This document shows, one piece after another, positions 6,201 to 14,060 of a stretch of DNA of 50,218 nucleotides (within the stretch, counting starts at the first letter, position 1; every line of letters begins with the position of its first letter). Position numbers and translations under genes: made by a program. Location of the stretch: positions 1 through 50,218 of the forward strand of contig JAAYFU010000041.1 in assembly GCA_012728095.1 (NCBI GenBank), written 5' to 3'. The DNA comes from Clostridiaceae bacterium (GTDB taxonomy: Bacteria > Bacillota > Clostridia > DSM-8532). Below the pieces are notes generated by a model, which worked only from the letters and a program-made list of their open reading frames with translations, was not told where the DNA came from and did not search any database.

Positions 6201-8329
6201 TCAGCGCCCAGTATGGAACCGCCTTCTGCAACCGGTGCATACTCAACGTCTGCATAGCTCAAACCGAAACCAAACGGATAAATTGTCTCTTCGACGTTAT
6301 ACATATAAGTACGTCCGCCATTCCCGTCATTAGGGAACAGACTGTAATCAAAGAAGCCCGGGATATCATTGATCATATCCTTCAGCCATGTCGCATTTGT
6401 ACGACCGGAAGGATTGTTCTTTCCGGTGATGGACTCACCAAAGCCTGTACCCTTTCTGAAGCCGTTGAAACTGGACCAAAGAATGGCATCAGCATTGTTG
6501 ACGATATCGTCCACCATGTTCACCGGGCCATAAGTTTCCATGACAAGGATCAGCTTTTTAGGATTCTTGGCTTTTACTTGTTTTATCAGGTCAATCTGCG
6601 CCTGCGCCAAATTCAGATCAGTACGGTCGCCATCTTCACGTGAATCGCCGCTGCCCTGACCAACGACTACAATAGCTAAATCTACATTCTCCTCTATATC
6701 GTCAAGGCTGATATTTTCGCTTCTTAAACCAGTGAAGCTGCTTCTGTTTACCGGAGTATTGAAGCCATAGTGGTAAGAAATATCCAGTTTGCTGCGTGTG
6801 GCCTCATCATATGTATCCGGATCATTGAACGCTGCTTTGATGGCCTGCTCAATGGTAACTAAATTGGCTTCATTGGTCAGACGTGAAGAGTAGCCGCCGC
6901 GGAAATTACTCTGGCCAACAGGTCCTATGATGCGTACCTTGTATTCATCTCTGCTATTAATTTCTTCGGCAGTTATAGGAAGAGCTCGATTTTCATTTTT
7001 CAATAATACTACAGTAGCGCGGGATAGTTCATCAGCCAGTTCAATACGCTTCTGGGTCTGGCCTGCCGCACCGTTGACATAACCGCCTGCAAGCCCCTCT
7101 ACCAGGCGTTGTGCACCCTCGGTCACATACGGGTTCTCCTTATCGAATTCACCCAGCTGCATGCGCTTTGTCATCAGACGGTGCACAGAGTATTCCAACT
7201 GCTGTTCGGTAAAGTACCCCTTGTCAGTAACGATGGGGTTTCCATCAGCATCCTTCAGCATTAGCTTAATGTTGGAAGCGTAACTGCCAAGTCCGTCAGT
7301 TTCACCGGCATTACACTGCAGATCCAGGCCGGACGCCATTGCATTTGCAAAAGCTTCTCCCAGTGTGTAGCGTTTGCCGGTATGCGGATTGATATTATGG
7401 ACATTCCTGTTATAGGAAGTGGCTACCGAATCGCAGTCCGATACTATGTAACCCGAGAAGCCGAATATCTGCCTCAAGAGAGTGTCCATATAGTAACTGC
7501 TGTAGGAAATAGGAACACCGTCCACACTGCTGTAAGCCATCATTACCGAGGATACATCGGCATCATTTACAACGATCCTGTATGGACGGGTATAGTACTC
7601 TCGCATCTCCCGAAGAGTTACATTATCCGCTCCGCTTGTATAACGGTTCTTCTCAGTGTTGTTGGCCGAATAATGCTTAAGAGTGGTAACGGCCTGTTTA
7701 ATACCCTGGTTATTGGCATTGGTAACAAGGTAATTGCCATTTTGATCCTTGCCTTCAACTCCATTGACAAAAGCTGCGCCCATTTTTCCCGCCAGGAAGG
7801 GATCCTCGCCATAGCTTTCATCATTTCGGCCCCATCTTGGGTCGCGGGCAAGGTTAACTGTTGGAGAGAAGAAAGTAAGATTGTACTTGTTCCCCTTGAC
7901 ACGCTCACGGATTTCAGCACCGATTTCCAGGGCCTCCTGATAATAGAGGTCGGGGTCCCACGAAGCCCCCATTGAATAACTGGATGGATATGACGCTCCA
8001 TCAGATGTAATCCCAAACCAACCCTCCTGGGAATACCCATGCAGTGCTTCATTCCACCACATATAGCTTGCGATGCCGAGCCTGGGAATCGCACTGGAAT
8101 TGTACCCTGCGGTTTGAGAAGCCAATTCTGGCAATGTCATGCGTGAAACCAAATCGGCAGCCCGCTCCTCATATGAATAGCTTTCGTCCTGGTAAATCGG
8201 TACTGTTGCGGCAGAAGCGTATAATTGTACCGTGTCAGGTTCCTTTTCGTTATCCATTATGGCAAATGAAGCGGGAAAGCATGTCAGAACCATTGCTACA
8301 GTTAAAATCAGAGAAATAATTTTTTTCAT
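3221..8329 (-). CDS. Secreted GH3 beta-xylosidase/beta-glucosidase with cohesin-like, FIVAR and dockerin modules
   Basis: A 1702-residue extracellular enzyme. Approximate modules: signal peptide 1-23; GH3 N-terminal barrel 50-400 with WWNEALHG (91-98) and likely nucleophile Asp298 in IVSDCDSV; GH3 C-terminal domain 430-690 with candidate acid/base Glu565 in REDGDR; Fn3-like 700-830; Ig-like segments 840-1115; a concanavalin/DUF1349-like sandwich 1120-1330; cohesin-like domain 1426-1560; FIVAR three-helix module 1566-1643; type I dockerin 1644-1702 with two calcium loops (DVNDDGETDVGDL and DMNGDNIIDVLDL). The WWNEALHG form is usual in xylan-active GH3 enzymes. ATG 8329 is chosen because it begins the signal peptide and follows GAGAGAGG; the frame stays open 65 codons further upstream without a signal peptide. 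The exact substrate is uncertain. Confidence 0.9.
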   Translation of the reverse strand: MKKIISLILTVAMVLTCFPASFAIMDNEKEPDTVQLYASAATVPIYQDESYSYEERAADLVSRMTLPELASQTAGYNSSAIPRLGIASYMWWNEALHGYSQEGWFGITSDGASYPSSYSMGASWDPDLYYQEALEIGAEIRERVKGNKYNLTFFSPTVNLARDPRWGRNDESYGEDPFLAGKMGAAFVNGVEGKDQNGNYLVTNANNQGIKQAVTTLKHYSANNTEKNRYTSGADNVTLREMREYYTRPYRIVVNDADVSSVMMAYSSVDGVPISYSSYYMDTLLRQIFGFSGYIVSDCDSVATSYNRNVHNINPHTGKRYTLGEAFANAMASGLDLQCNAGETDGLGSYASNIKLMLKDADGNPIVTDKGYFTEQQLEYSVHRLMTKRMQLGEFDKENPYVTEGAQRLVEGLAGGYVNGAAGQTQKRIELADELSRATVVLLKNENRALPITAEEINSRDEYKVRIIGPVGQSNFRGGYSSRLTNEANLVTIEQAIKAAFNDPDTYDEATRSKLDISYHYGFNTPVNRSSFTGLRSENISLDDIEENVDLAIVVVGQGSGDSREDGDRTDLNLAQAQIDLIKQVKAKNPKKLILVMETYGPVNMVDDIVNNADAILWSSFNGFRKGTGFGESITGKNNPSGRTNATWLKDMINDIPGFFDYSLFPNDGNGGRTYMYNVEETIYPFGFGLSYADVEYAPVAEGGSILGADTAGSLVIGTDSSPITKDSVINVNFKITNTNNTAGKQVAEVYVVSPGAGTDPTIPLKRLVGFDKVFIDANGSEIVTIPIKVTDLAFFNEEKDCYELPTGEWKIWVARCSEFGEDDLCESFTVENGAIREDPVVVTVKPTQYGDESKGISERVIFTLTDDPSKNIVLPNIAVTMANEKLYGTRVINNVPGKDIGVDPAAVNAYTASTEAKWTVPDSAANIERLDIGKTSDQLPRIGTKFVLPDTYKVTYASNRPAVVQVGDAGTNVFAEGPIVMKAPGVATITVKVTAPSGEEATTDFVVCVEGEPVITELTLGGKLIEDFDPHTLHYICNVPDGIDLASDALAVKATALEGYTVEYSTTDDGSGTIGYQPDTSGKGVKPSSIPGNVYIKISGEGIADQIYRVQFDEEISATSFIKGIIDDNWTIVNEDASLYEAVKGLGLKLPTLPDNISAANTFKNLFLRPAAGDWTIVTKFYFPVRPTQATQQVRLMAWQDPNNFISVGLQSGFSWFGPAGLTMNMAPTIGGASNGSISTSTGLSTDPDPLVFYIKLQREGLKFTAWFSTDGINYTRVQSADGRRASESSYLQDVRLGLFATKASPTSPTIDTYCEFIDVIGRNGEVLKTDQDVLNDAFKDVVEYLAGEIPSEVSSDIKLTVPYDYTVTFEADECINPNGTINLPEEDKLVSVKIKVSHPLAKIDGSSEVTVFDGQILVKATGSETPVAATLKASSSVQPGATFNVGVALNNVTQSVYAEDITLTYDPNIFEYVGAEGASSDIQIVREDSETAGKVRIIAANIGGISGDSVDILNLTFKVLPGVVNTTQTIAITQAKLGVAPSGDVLEATLDAKSISIGGGTPSVDKSALISAINNAQSLYDAAVVGTQPGQYSQEAKDALLAAINAAKAVRDDSSATQSQVNNAVTALNSAVEAFKAAVNKSPDVNDDGETDVGDLAIVAYYYGTDSSSEDWSEAKIADMNGDNIIDVLDLAYVAINIVY

Positions 8330-8929
8330 AAACCTCTCTCTCTTTCTTGATTGATAGTATTTTTTTTTACCGGTAAGATCATAGAAATCGCACCAGATGG
8401 AGGTAATATAACTGCTCCAAATAATGTCGCTTGAAATGCGGGCAAGTCTGCCGCCGAATCTGCCGTTCAAAGATTTGCGCCTCAAAAGCTGCAGCATATT
8501 AAGCCCCTTAGCTGTCTCTTTCACAGGATTTTACAGATGTAGGAAGAGCTTCTGAGTTAATATCTTGAGAAGGATTGGTTTGAGCCCAGACTAAATATAT
8601 GCAAATTGCCGACGATAATAGTACCGCCGACTTCTTTGCCGGATAACACATGACATTTCCACCCAACGCAGGAATGTTAAAGTCTTAACAAGGTACATTA
8701 ACACATATTTTTTAAGGTTTATAATAATATCTTTGTTAGATTGGCCACTATCAGTAATACTGTTTACAGGAATATTATGTATTATTTCCCAGATAACTTC
8801 CAGAATATTGCCACGGCACATTACCCAGAAAAGAAAAAAGATGATTTATTGTATCCGAGAAATGCATTATAATTATAATAAGGAACAATTTTAAGAATTT
8901 ATTAATAAATAATTGTTTAAGGTTTAAAA
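8330..8929. other. Long leader/intergenic region upstream of the GH3 gene
   Basis: About 600 bases separate the GH3 start from guaA's terminator. The part nearest GH3 (8330-8524) stays open in the GH3 frame but encodes a basic, non-secretory sequence. A 76-codon frame at 8591-8821 (minus) has no convincing ribosome site. No riboswitch, catabolite-repression site or clear promoter was recognised, although GH3 transcription must begin somewhere here. Confidence 0.4.
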
Positions 8930-8964
8930 TAAAAAAAACCCGGAAATCCAATCAAGATTTCCGG
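8930..8964 (-). terminator. guaA terminator
   Basis: The stem CCGGAAAT/ATTTCCGG (8940-8964) with a 9-base loop is followed on the minus strand by an uninterrupted T8 tract. It begins about 12 bases after the guaA stop codon. Confidence 0.92.
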
Positions 8965-8975
8965 CACTGTTTTTC

Positions 8976-10511
8976 CTATTCCCACTCGATTGTAGCCGGG
9001 GGCTTGCTAGTTATGTCGTATACAATACGGTTTATATGCCCCACTTCGTTTATAATCCTGTTGGAAACCCTCTCAAGCAGATCATACGGTAGTCTGGCCC
9101 AGTCGGCGGTCATAAAGTCAGTAGTTGTAACTGCGCGAAGCGCAAGAGTATAGTCATAGGTTCTTTCATCTCCCATGACGCCCACACTTCTCATATTGGT
9201 CAAAACAGTAAAATACTGGTTAATTTCTCTCATCAGCCCTGCTTTGGCGATTTCATCCCTAAATATGAAATCGGTTTCCCGCAAAATGTCCAGACGTTCC
9301 TTTGTAACTTCGCCAATTATTCTGATTGCCAAACCGGGACCGGGGAAAGGCTGCCTCCATATCATGCTTTCAGGCAGACCCAATTCGATTCCCACCTGTC
9401 TTACCTCATCCTTAAATAGATCCTTGAGAGGCTCAATTATTTCCTCGAAATCAACATGGGCCGGCAGACCTCCAACATTGTGATGACTCTTTATCACGGC
9501 GGCATCGCCGGCGCCGCTCTCAATAACATCGGGATATATGGTCCCCTGGACAAGAAAGTCAACATGGCCTATTTTTTTTGCTTCTTCTTCAAAAACCCTT
9601 ATAAACTCTTCACCGATAATCTTACGTTTTGTTTCCGGATCGGTAACACCCTTAAGACGGTTTAGAAATCTATCCTGGGCATTTATTCTTACCAGGTTAA
9701 CTTTAAACTGCTTTCTAAAAACTTCCTCAACTTCATCGGGTTCACCCTTCCTTAAAAGGCCATGATCTACAAATATGCATGTAAGCTGATCTCCTACCGC
9801 CTTGTGCAGCAGAGTTGCAGCCACAGATGAATCAACGCCGCCTGACAAAGCACAGAGAACCTTCTTATTCCCTACTTTTTTTCTTAAATCATTTATGGCT
9901 TCTTCCACAAATGAGCTCATTTTCCATTCGCCTTTAAGTCCGCATACTTTATATAAAAAGTTTTTCAGTATCTCATTACCCTTTGGCGTATGCGCAACTT
10001 CCGGGTGGAACTGGACTGCATAGAATTTTCTTTTATCGTCAGCCATAGCGGCTATAGGACAGTTTTGTGAGCTTGATATACCATAAAACCCGTCCGGAAG
10101 CCTGGTTACCTGGAAAGTATGGCTCATCCAGCAGCTTGTTTTATTCTCTATACCTGAAAAAATAATATTATTGTTATTGACACTTATTTCAACCTTGCCA
10201 TATTCCCTGAGACTTGCTTTTGATACATCGCCGCCCAGCATAACGCTCATAAGCTGCATGCCATAGCATATTCCCAATATCGGAACACCCATTTCAAATA
10301 CTTCTTTCGAACATTTGGGGGCATTTTCATCAAGAACTGACGCAGGACCACCTGTAAAAATTATACCTTTTGGTGACTTCTCTTTTATTCTTTCAATAGA
10401 AACGCTATATGGCAGAACCTCGCAATATACATTGGCTTCCCTTACTCTTCTGGCTATCAGACGATTATACTGACCTCCGAAATCTAAGATAAGAATCAAG
10501 TCTCGTTTCAA
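8976..10511 (-). CDS. guaA: GMP synthase (glutamine-hydrolysing)
   Basis: The enzyme converts XMP, glutamine and ATP to GMP. At 511 residues it is full length. The N-terminal class I amidotransferase domain has the nucleophile Cys in GICYGMQL (about residue 82) and His-Glu in QFHPEV. It is followed by the ATP-pyrophosphatase P-loop [12 protein letters not shown] and the C-terminal dimerisation domain ending in the conserved PATIEWE. The start is probably TTG at 10511, because GGTGGAG sits 5 bases upstream; in-frame GTG 10517 and TTG 10529 would overlap or precede that site. It appears monocistronic, with its own terminator. No purine riboswitch is visible in the 100 bases upstream. Confidence 0.96.
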   Translation of the reverse strand: MKRDLILILDFGGQYNRLIARRVREANVYCEVLPYSVSIERIKEKSPKGIIFTGGPASVLDENAPKCSKEVFEMGVPILGICYGMQLMSVMLGGDVSKASLREYGKVEISVNNNNIIFSGIENKTSCWMSHTFQVTRLPDGFYGISSSQNCPIAAMADDKRKFYAVQFHPEVAHTPKGNEILKNFLYKVCGLKGEWKMSSFVEEAINDLRKKVGNKKVLCALSGGVDSSVAATLLHKAVGDQLTCIFVDHGLLRKGEPDEVEEVFRKQFKVNLVRINAQDRFLNRLKGVTDPETKRKIIGEEFIRVFEEEAKKIGHVDFLVQGTIYPDVIESGAGDAAVIKSHHNVGGLPAHVDFEEIIEPLKDLFKDEVRQVGIELGLPESMIWRQPFPGPGLAIRIIGEVTKERLDILRETDFIFRDEIAKAGLMREINQYFTVLTNMRSVGVMGDERTYDYTLALRAVTTTDFMTADWARLPYDLLERVSNRIINEVGHINRIVYDITSKPPATIEWE

Positions 10512-10686
10512 ATCCACTCCACCCTTCAAGTTTGATATCTATTTCTATTCTTTCATAAAAAAACGTTATATAAAAAAATACTCCTGATTACATAAAAAAT
10601 AAAAATATAGTTTCTTAATTGTCTATTCAATTTATAATTACAGAGAAAAACCGGTTTCAAATATTGCGGATTTCTTAATCAAATTA

Positions 10687-10724
10687 TTATTAAAAGCCGG
10701 AATCAGATAAAACTGAATCCGGCT
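10687..10724 (-). terminator. tRNA-Val terminator
   Basis: A 12-bp imperfect stem, AGCCGGATTCAG/CTGATTCCGGCT, with a 6-base loop is followed by TTTTAATAATAA on the minus strand, a few bases beyond the tRNA's CCA end. Confidence 0.85.
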
Positions 10725-10729
10725 CTTCC

Positions 10730-10805
10730 TGGTGGGCGATAAGGAACTCGAATCCCTAACTTTCACTACGTCAAAGTGACACTCTACCAATTGAGTTAAT
10801 CGCCC
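10730..10805 (-). tRNA. tRNA-Val (anticodon GAC), CCA encoded
   Basis: A 76-nt cloverleaf. The acceptor stem GGGCGAT/ATCGCCC is followed by A and an encoded CCA. The D arm is ACTC/GAGT, the anticodon stem TCACT/AGTGA with loop TTGACGT (anticodon GAC, reading GUC/GUU), the variable region AAGTT, and the T arm AGGGA/TCCTT with loop TTCGAGT. One G-T pair occurs in the T stem. It stands alone with its own promoter and terminator. The valS T-box at 20036-20275 has an apparent GUC specifier matching this anticodon. Confidence 0.95.
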
Positions 10806-10838
10806 ACGATTAATGCTAAATAGCATTTTGCGTGAAAT

Positions 10839-10867
10839 ATTATAGCATCATCGGCTCATTTTGTAAA
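10839..10867 (-). promoter_or_regulatory. Promoter of tRNA-Val
   Basis: TTTACA (10862-10867) and a perfect TATAAT (10839-10844) are separated by 17 bases on the minus strand. The expected start site leaves a leader of about 27 nt containing the small dyad AATGCTA/TAGCATT. Confidence 0.85.
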
Positions 10868-10920
10868 TATCCTTTTCAATGCAATTTATGACTTACCGTA
10901 ATTAATCAGACTTGCTTTTA

Positions 10921-12399
10921 TTAATACTCGGTTTCCAGGTAAATATCTCCTAAATCCACATCATCGTACCAATCAGCCGGAATTTCCAGGGCATAGTCCT
11001 CAGCTATCGGTAAATATCCGTCAGCATAAGCCAGGACAGAGTAGGAAGCGCCGGCAGGTATGTAATCGCATACAAAAATACCGTTCCTGTCGGACTCGCC
11101 GTATGCCAGGATCATCCACTCCTGGGGATTATAAGCAAACTCCCTAATAGTAACGCCTTCCTCAAGGATAATAAATATACCTCCCCTGATAGGTCTTTGT
11201 GTATATGAGTCGACCAGTCTTCCCGTAATGGATATTTCTGCCTTGGAACCAGGCTGTTCCTTACCCGGCCCCGGAGTCTGTGGAGTAGGAAGAGCAGGTT
11301 CATCACCCAGGGCAATCGCGTTCTCCAGGATCGGCAGAGCCTGATTGATAGGTTTCAGGTAAAACATGATATCATTGTCAGGCCCGGCTATTTTTGCAGT
11401 GGGAACGCCTATCATTTCACCTTTATTGTTTATTGCCGTCCCTCCGCTGTTTCCATGGTTTACGATTGCGTCAGTTTTTATCCAGTCAATTTCCGAATCC
11501 CCATCTTCATCAATAAATCCCGACACATAGCCTGCTGTAAAGGTTATAGTTTCTCCTCCAACGGCAGGATATCCGAGAATATTTATTATATCTCCTAATT
11601 CCACTTTGTCGGAGTCGGAAATAGTTATGGGAGAAAGATTAAGATCCCTTGCTGACACTGCATTCCAGTTTAGATCCGATACTATTTTTATTACCGCCAG
11701 ATCCAGGTTTTCCACGCCATACCTGTATTGTGCGATATACTGAGGCTGGATGTTTTTCTTTACATCGTCGGTAATTGCAATAGCAACATATCCGTCAGAA
11801 TTATAAAGCCTTCCGTTTTCACCTACACAATGAAAATTTGTCAGTATATAACCGTCTTTATTTATGATGGTTCCGGAACCCATTGCAATAACATTAAAAT
11901 TATCATCCAAGGTATATAGCTTAATAGTCGATTTTGAAATTTTCTTCAGGTTAAATTCGCTCTGCCCTGCCTGAGGAGCATCAGGAGTTCCCTGTTGTGC
12001 CTGAGGTTCCTGCTGATTTTGCGGTGATTTTTCTCCCGATATTGTAACGCTTTGTTTTATACTCTTGGGTGAACGGTTGCCGGCTTTATCATAGGCCACT
12101 ACATAATACTCATATTCCCCGCCGATTTCGACATCCCTGTCTTCATACTCTGTTTCCTTTACTTTAGCCAGAACCGAATTGTTTCTGTAAAGCCTGTATT
12201 CGTCAACACCCACGTCATCATAGCTCTCGCTCCATGCAAGCTCTACGGAGTCCTCGTTAACGCTCAATATAGTTAAAACAGGCGTAGTGGGTGGTGTCTC
12301 GTCTTCTTTCTCCAAAGCACATGATGTTAACAATGCGGCCATCAGGATTACGACGGCTGTTATAATAAATTGATATATTCCCAGTTTCCTTTTAACCAT
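10921..12399 (-). CDS. Lipoprotein trypsin-like serine protease with Fn3 and carboxypeptidase-regulatory-like domains
   Basis: A 492-residue surface lipoprotein with lipobox LTSC (Cys27), a fibronectin type III domain at about 36-122, and a Gln/Pro-rich linker to about 147. The trypsin-like protease domain at about 150-360 has triad His190 (TNFHCVG), Asp233 (LDLAVIK) and Ser318 (GNSGGTAI). A carboxypeptidase-regulatory-like beta domain follows at about 390-492 (ITGRLVDSYTQRPIRGG...). The protease is HtrA-like, but no PDZ domain is seen. ATG 12399 is preferred with GGAG 8 bases upstream; the upstream GTG abuts that site. It lies 35 bases downstream of the PrsW-like gene, probably in one transcript, which suggests an envelope-stress or surface-processing role. 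Confidence 0.88.
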   Translation of the reverse strand: MVKRKLGIYQFIITAVVILMAALLTSCALEKEDETPPTTPVLTILSVNEDSVELAWSESYDDVGVDEYRLYRNNSVLAKVKETEYEDRDVEIGGEYEYYVVAYDKAGNRSPKSIKQSVTISGEKSPQNQQEPQAQQGTPDAPQAGQSEFNLKKISKSTIKLYTLDDNFNVIAMGSGTIINKDGYILTNFHCVGENGRLYNSDGYVAIAITDDVKKNIQPQYIAQYRYGVENLDLAVIKIVSDLNWNAVSARDLNLSPITISDSDKVELGDIINILGYPAVGGETITFTAGYVSGFIDEDGDSEIDWIKTDAIVNHGNSGGTAINNKGEMIGVPTAKIAGPDNDIMFYLKPINQALPILENAIALGDEPALPTPQTPGPGKEQPGSKAEISITGRLVDSYTQRPIRGGIFIILEEGVTIREFAYNPQEWMILAYGESDRNGIFVCDYIPAGASYSVLAYADGYLPIAEDYALEIPADWYDDVDLGDIYLETEY

Positions 12400-12434
12400 C
12401 AGAATCACTCCAATCTTTTATTCTTAAATAGCCG

Positions 12435-13874
12435 TCAGTATATGTTAAATGTATAGTCCATGTTTACCAGTTTATTATCATTACGGACAAAATTTTCATA
12501 ACTTGTTGACAGTGTAATTATGTATAAATCATTATCCACAATACTCAGTACGTCCCTTCCGTATCCGATATCAGGCTTATTAATATCCCTGGCGGCCGAT
12601 TGAGCGTTGGGAATATAAATATAGTTTATTATGTAGGTTTCCTTACCTTTGGTGTTAAGATAATATCCGTCTTCTGCCTGGTAGAACCGGTTCGTCATAG
12701 CTGCCTTTATTGTCCATGCGGCTGCAGCATTTTGCAATTTTTCTTCCTCGTCACTCGTATCTATAATCATCATACTGTCCAACGGAACTTTTTTTACGCT
12801 GATATAGTTGGTCCCGTTATCCTTATTAATATCCGACGCTTTAAAAAGCTCGGACTCGCTTCTGGATACAATCCAGCCGGACGGATAGCTTACTTCAATA
12901 AAATTGTCAACTGTAGAAATATTATTTTTTAAAGCCGCATTGCTGACTATAATTCCAATGCCAAGAGCAACGGCTAAAACAGCCCACACCGGAATCATCC
13001 CAATAAAAGCTTTTTCAGGCTCCTGGGGCACCAACTCGACTCCTGCGTCCTCTTTCTCATGTTTTGATGACAGGAATACCAGGACTCCGAATACTATGCA
13101 TGCCACCACTGCCGCAGGTATCAGACCTAAAAGATAATTAACTTTAAAACCTCGTCTTATAACGGCATTCAGAAGGAATTGAGTTATGGCATTCAGTGCC
13201 GAAGCAATGAGCACAGCCATAGGCAACCTTAGAATATGAAATTTACTGTATTTTGAAACACCCAGAATATAACAGCTTAAACCTGTTATACTGGCATGGG
13301 CGAATGTTTCTATTACTACCAAAGCTGTAACATTAGTAAGCATGGCGCCGCCGGAAGCAATGATATCTCCTAAATTGGTCATAGCGGCAAATCCAAGTCC
13401 CAATGCAGATCCGTAAATTATTCCGTCAATTACCTCGTCAAATTCTTTACTGGGATATATACTGTATCTTACCGCGATTAATTTAAGCGACTCCTGAATT
13501 ATTGCCAACAGTATAATATTAACAATCAGTCTCCCGCCGATTGATGTAATTCCGCTGTTACTTCCGGAAAAAACCAGGGATATAATCGGCGTATAAATAG
13601 CCTTCTGGACCAAAGCCCCCAATAACATAATCTTAAATACAAAACTCTTTGGTTCAGGATTGAGCCTATCCTGGCGATAAAAAATCGAAAGCCATAGCAG
13701 GGGCGGAATAAGCGCAATTATTACTGAAATAACAGTCAGTATTGTTTTATTGAAATTCGGACTGATTGTATTCTCAATGATGCATGCGATCAATACAATC
13801 AACAATAAGCCGGCCATTGAAATGAAAGTAGAAAGCCATAATCCAAGCTTGGTTCTGGAGCTCTTCATACTCAT
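12435..13874 (-). CDS. PrsW-like intramembrane metalloprotease-family protein with extracytoplasmic domain
   Basis: 479 residues. About eight membrane helices occupy residues 12-270 and a further one about 293-312, followed by a soluble domain of about 165 residues starting FIEVSYPSGWIV, which resembles PsbP/DUF1795-type lipoprotein domains. The membrane part matches PrsW: IIQESLKLIAVRY (126-138), DGIIYGSALGLGFA (150-163) and ETFAHASITG (189-198). PrsW cleaves membrane-bound anti-sigma factors at site 1. The family EExxK motif is here QESLK (127-131), so the first Glu is Gln; the enzyme may be altered or inactive. The start ATG has GGAGG 7 bases upstream. No sigma/anti-sigma pair is adjacent. 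Confidence 0.8.
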   Translation of the reverse strand: MSMKSSRTKLGLWLSTFISMAGLLLIVLIACIIENTISPNFNKTILTVISVIIALIPPLLWLSIFYRQDRLNPEPKSFVFKIMLLGALVQKAIYTPIISLVFSGSNSGITSIGGRLIVNIILLAIIQESLKLIAVRYSIYPSKEFDEVIDGIIYGSALGLGFAAMTNLGDIIASGGAMLTNVTALVVIETFAHASITGLSCYILGVSKYSKFHILRLPMAVLIASALNAITQFLLNAVIRRGFKVNYLLGLIPAAVVACIVFGVLVFLSSKHEKEDAGVELVPQEPEKAFIGMIPVWAVLAVALGIGIIVSNAALKNNISTVDNFIEVSYPSGWIVSRSESELFKASDINKDNGTNYISVKKVPLDSMMIIDTSDEEEKLQNAAAAWTIKAAMTNRFYQAEDGYYLNTKGKETYIINYIYIPNAQSAARDINKPDIGYGRDVLSIVDNDLYIITLSTSYENFVRNDNKLVNMDYTFNIY

Positions 13875-14060
13875 ATAATTACCTCCGAATATACTGTTTG
13901 CCTATCCGTTGAGGGGGCTTATAGGATTCAGTTTAACATATACTGGATGTGATGTCTATTATTAATAATGTTACTAACAAGACAATTATTAATAAGACAG
14001 GATAAAATAACACATGAGCGGTTTATTGTTTTGTTCGCTGCATATGGGAAATGAAGTCAT

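Noticed and set aside
7382-7975. 197-codon plus-strand frame inside the GH3 gene
   Set aside because: It is antisense to the conserved GH3 catalytic barrel; its length follows from codon bias on the other strand.
8330-8524. 65-codon N-terminal extension of the GH3 protein
   Set aside because: It is basic, non-conserved in character and would bury the signal peptide; ATG 8329 has both a ribosome site and a signal peptide.
8591-8821. 76-codon minus-strand frame
   Set aside because: It has no clear ribosome site and an unusual Arg/Tyr-rich end (RQRSRRYYYRRQF); probably chance.
10638-10826. 62-codon frame over the tRNA
   Set aside because: It is simply a frame through tRNA-Val and its terminator.
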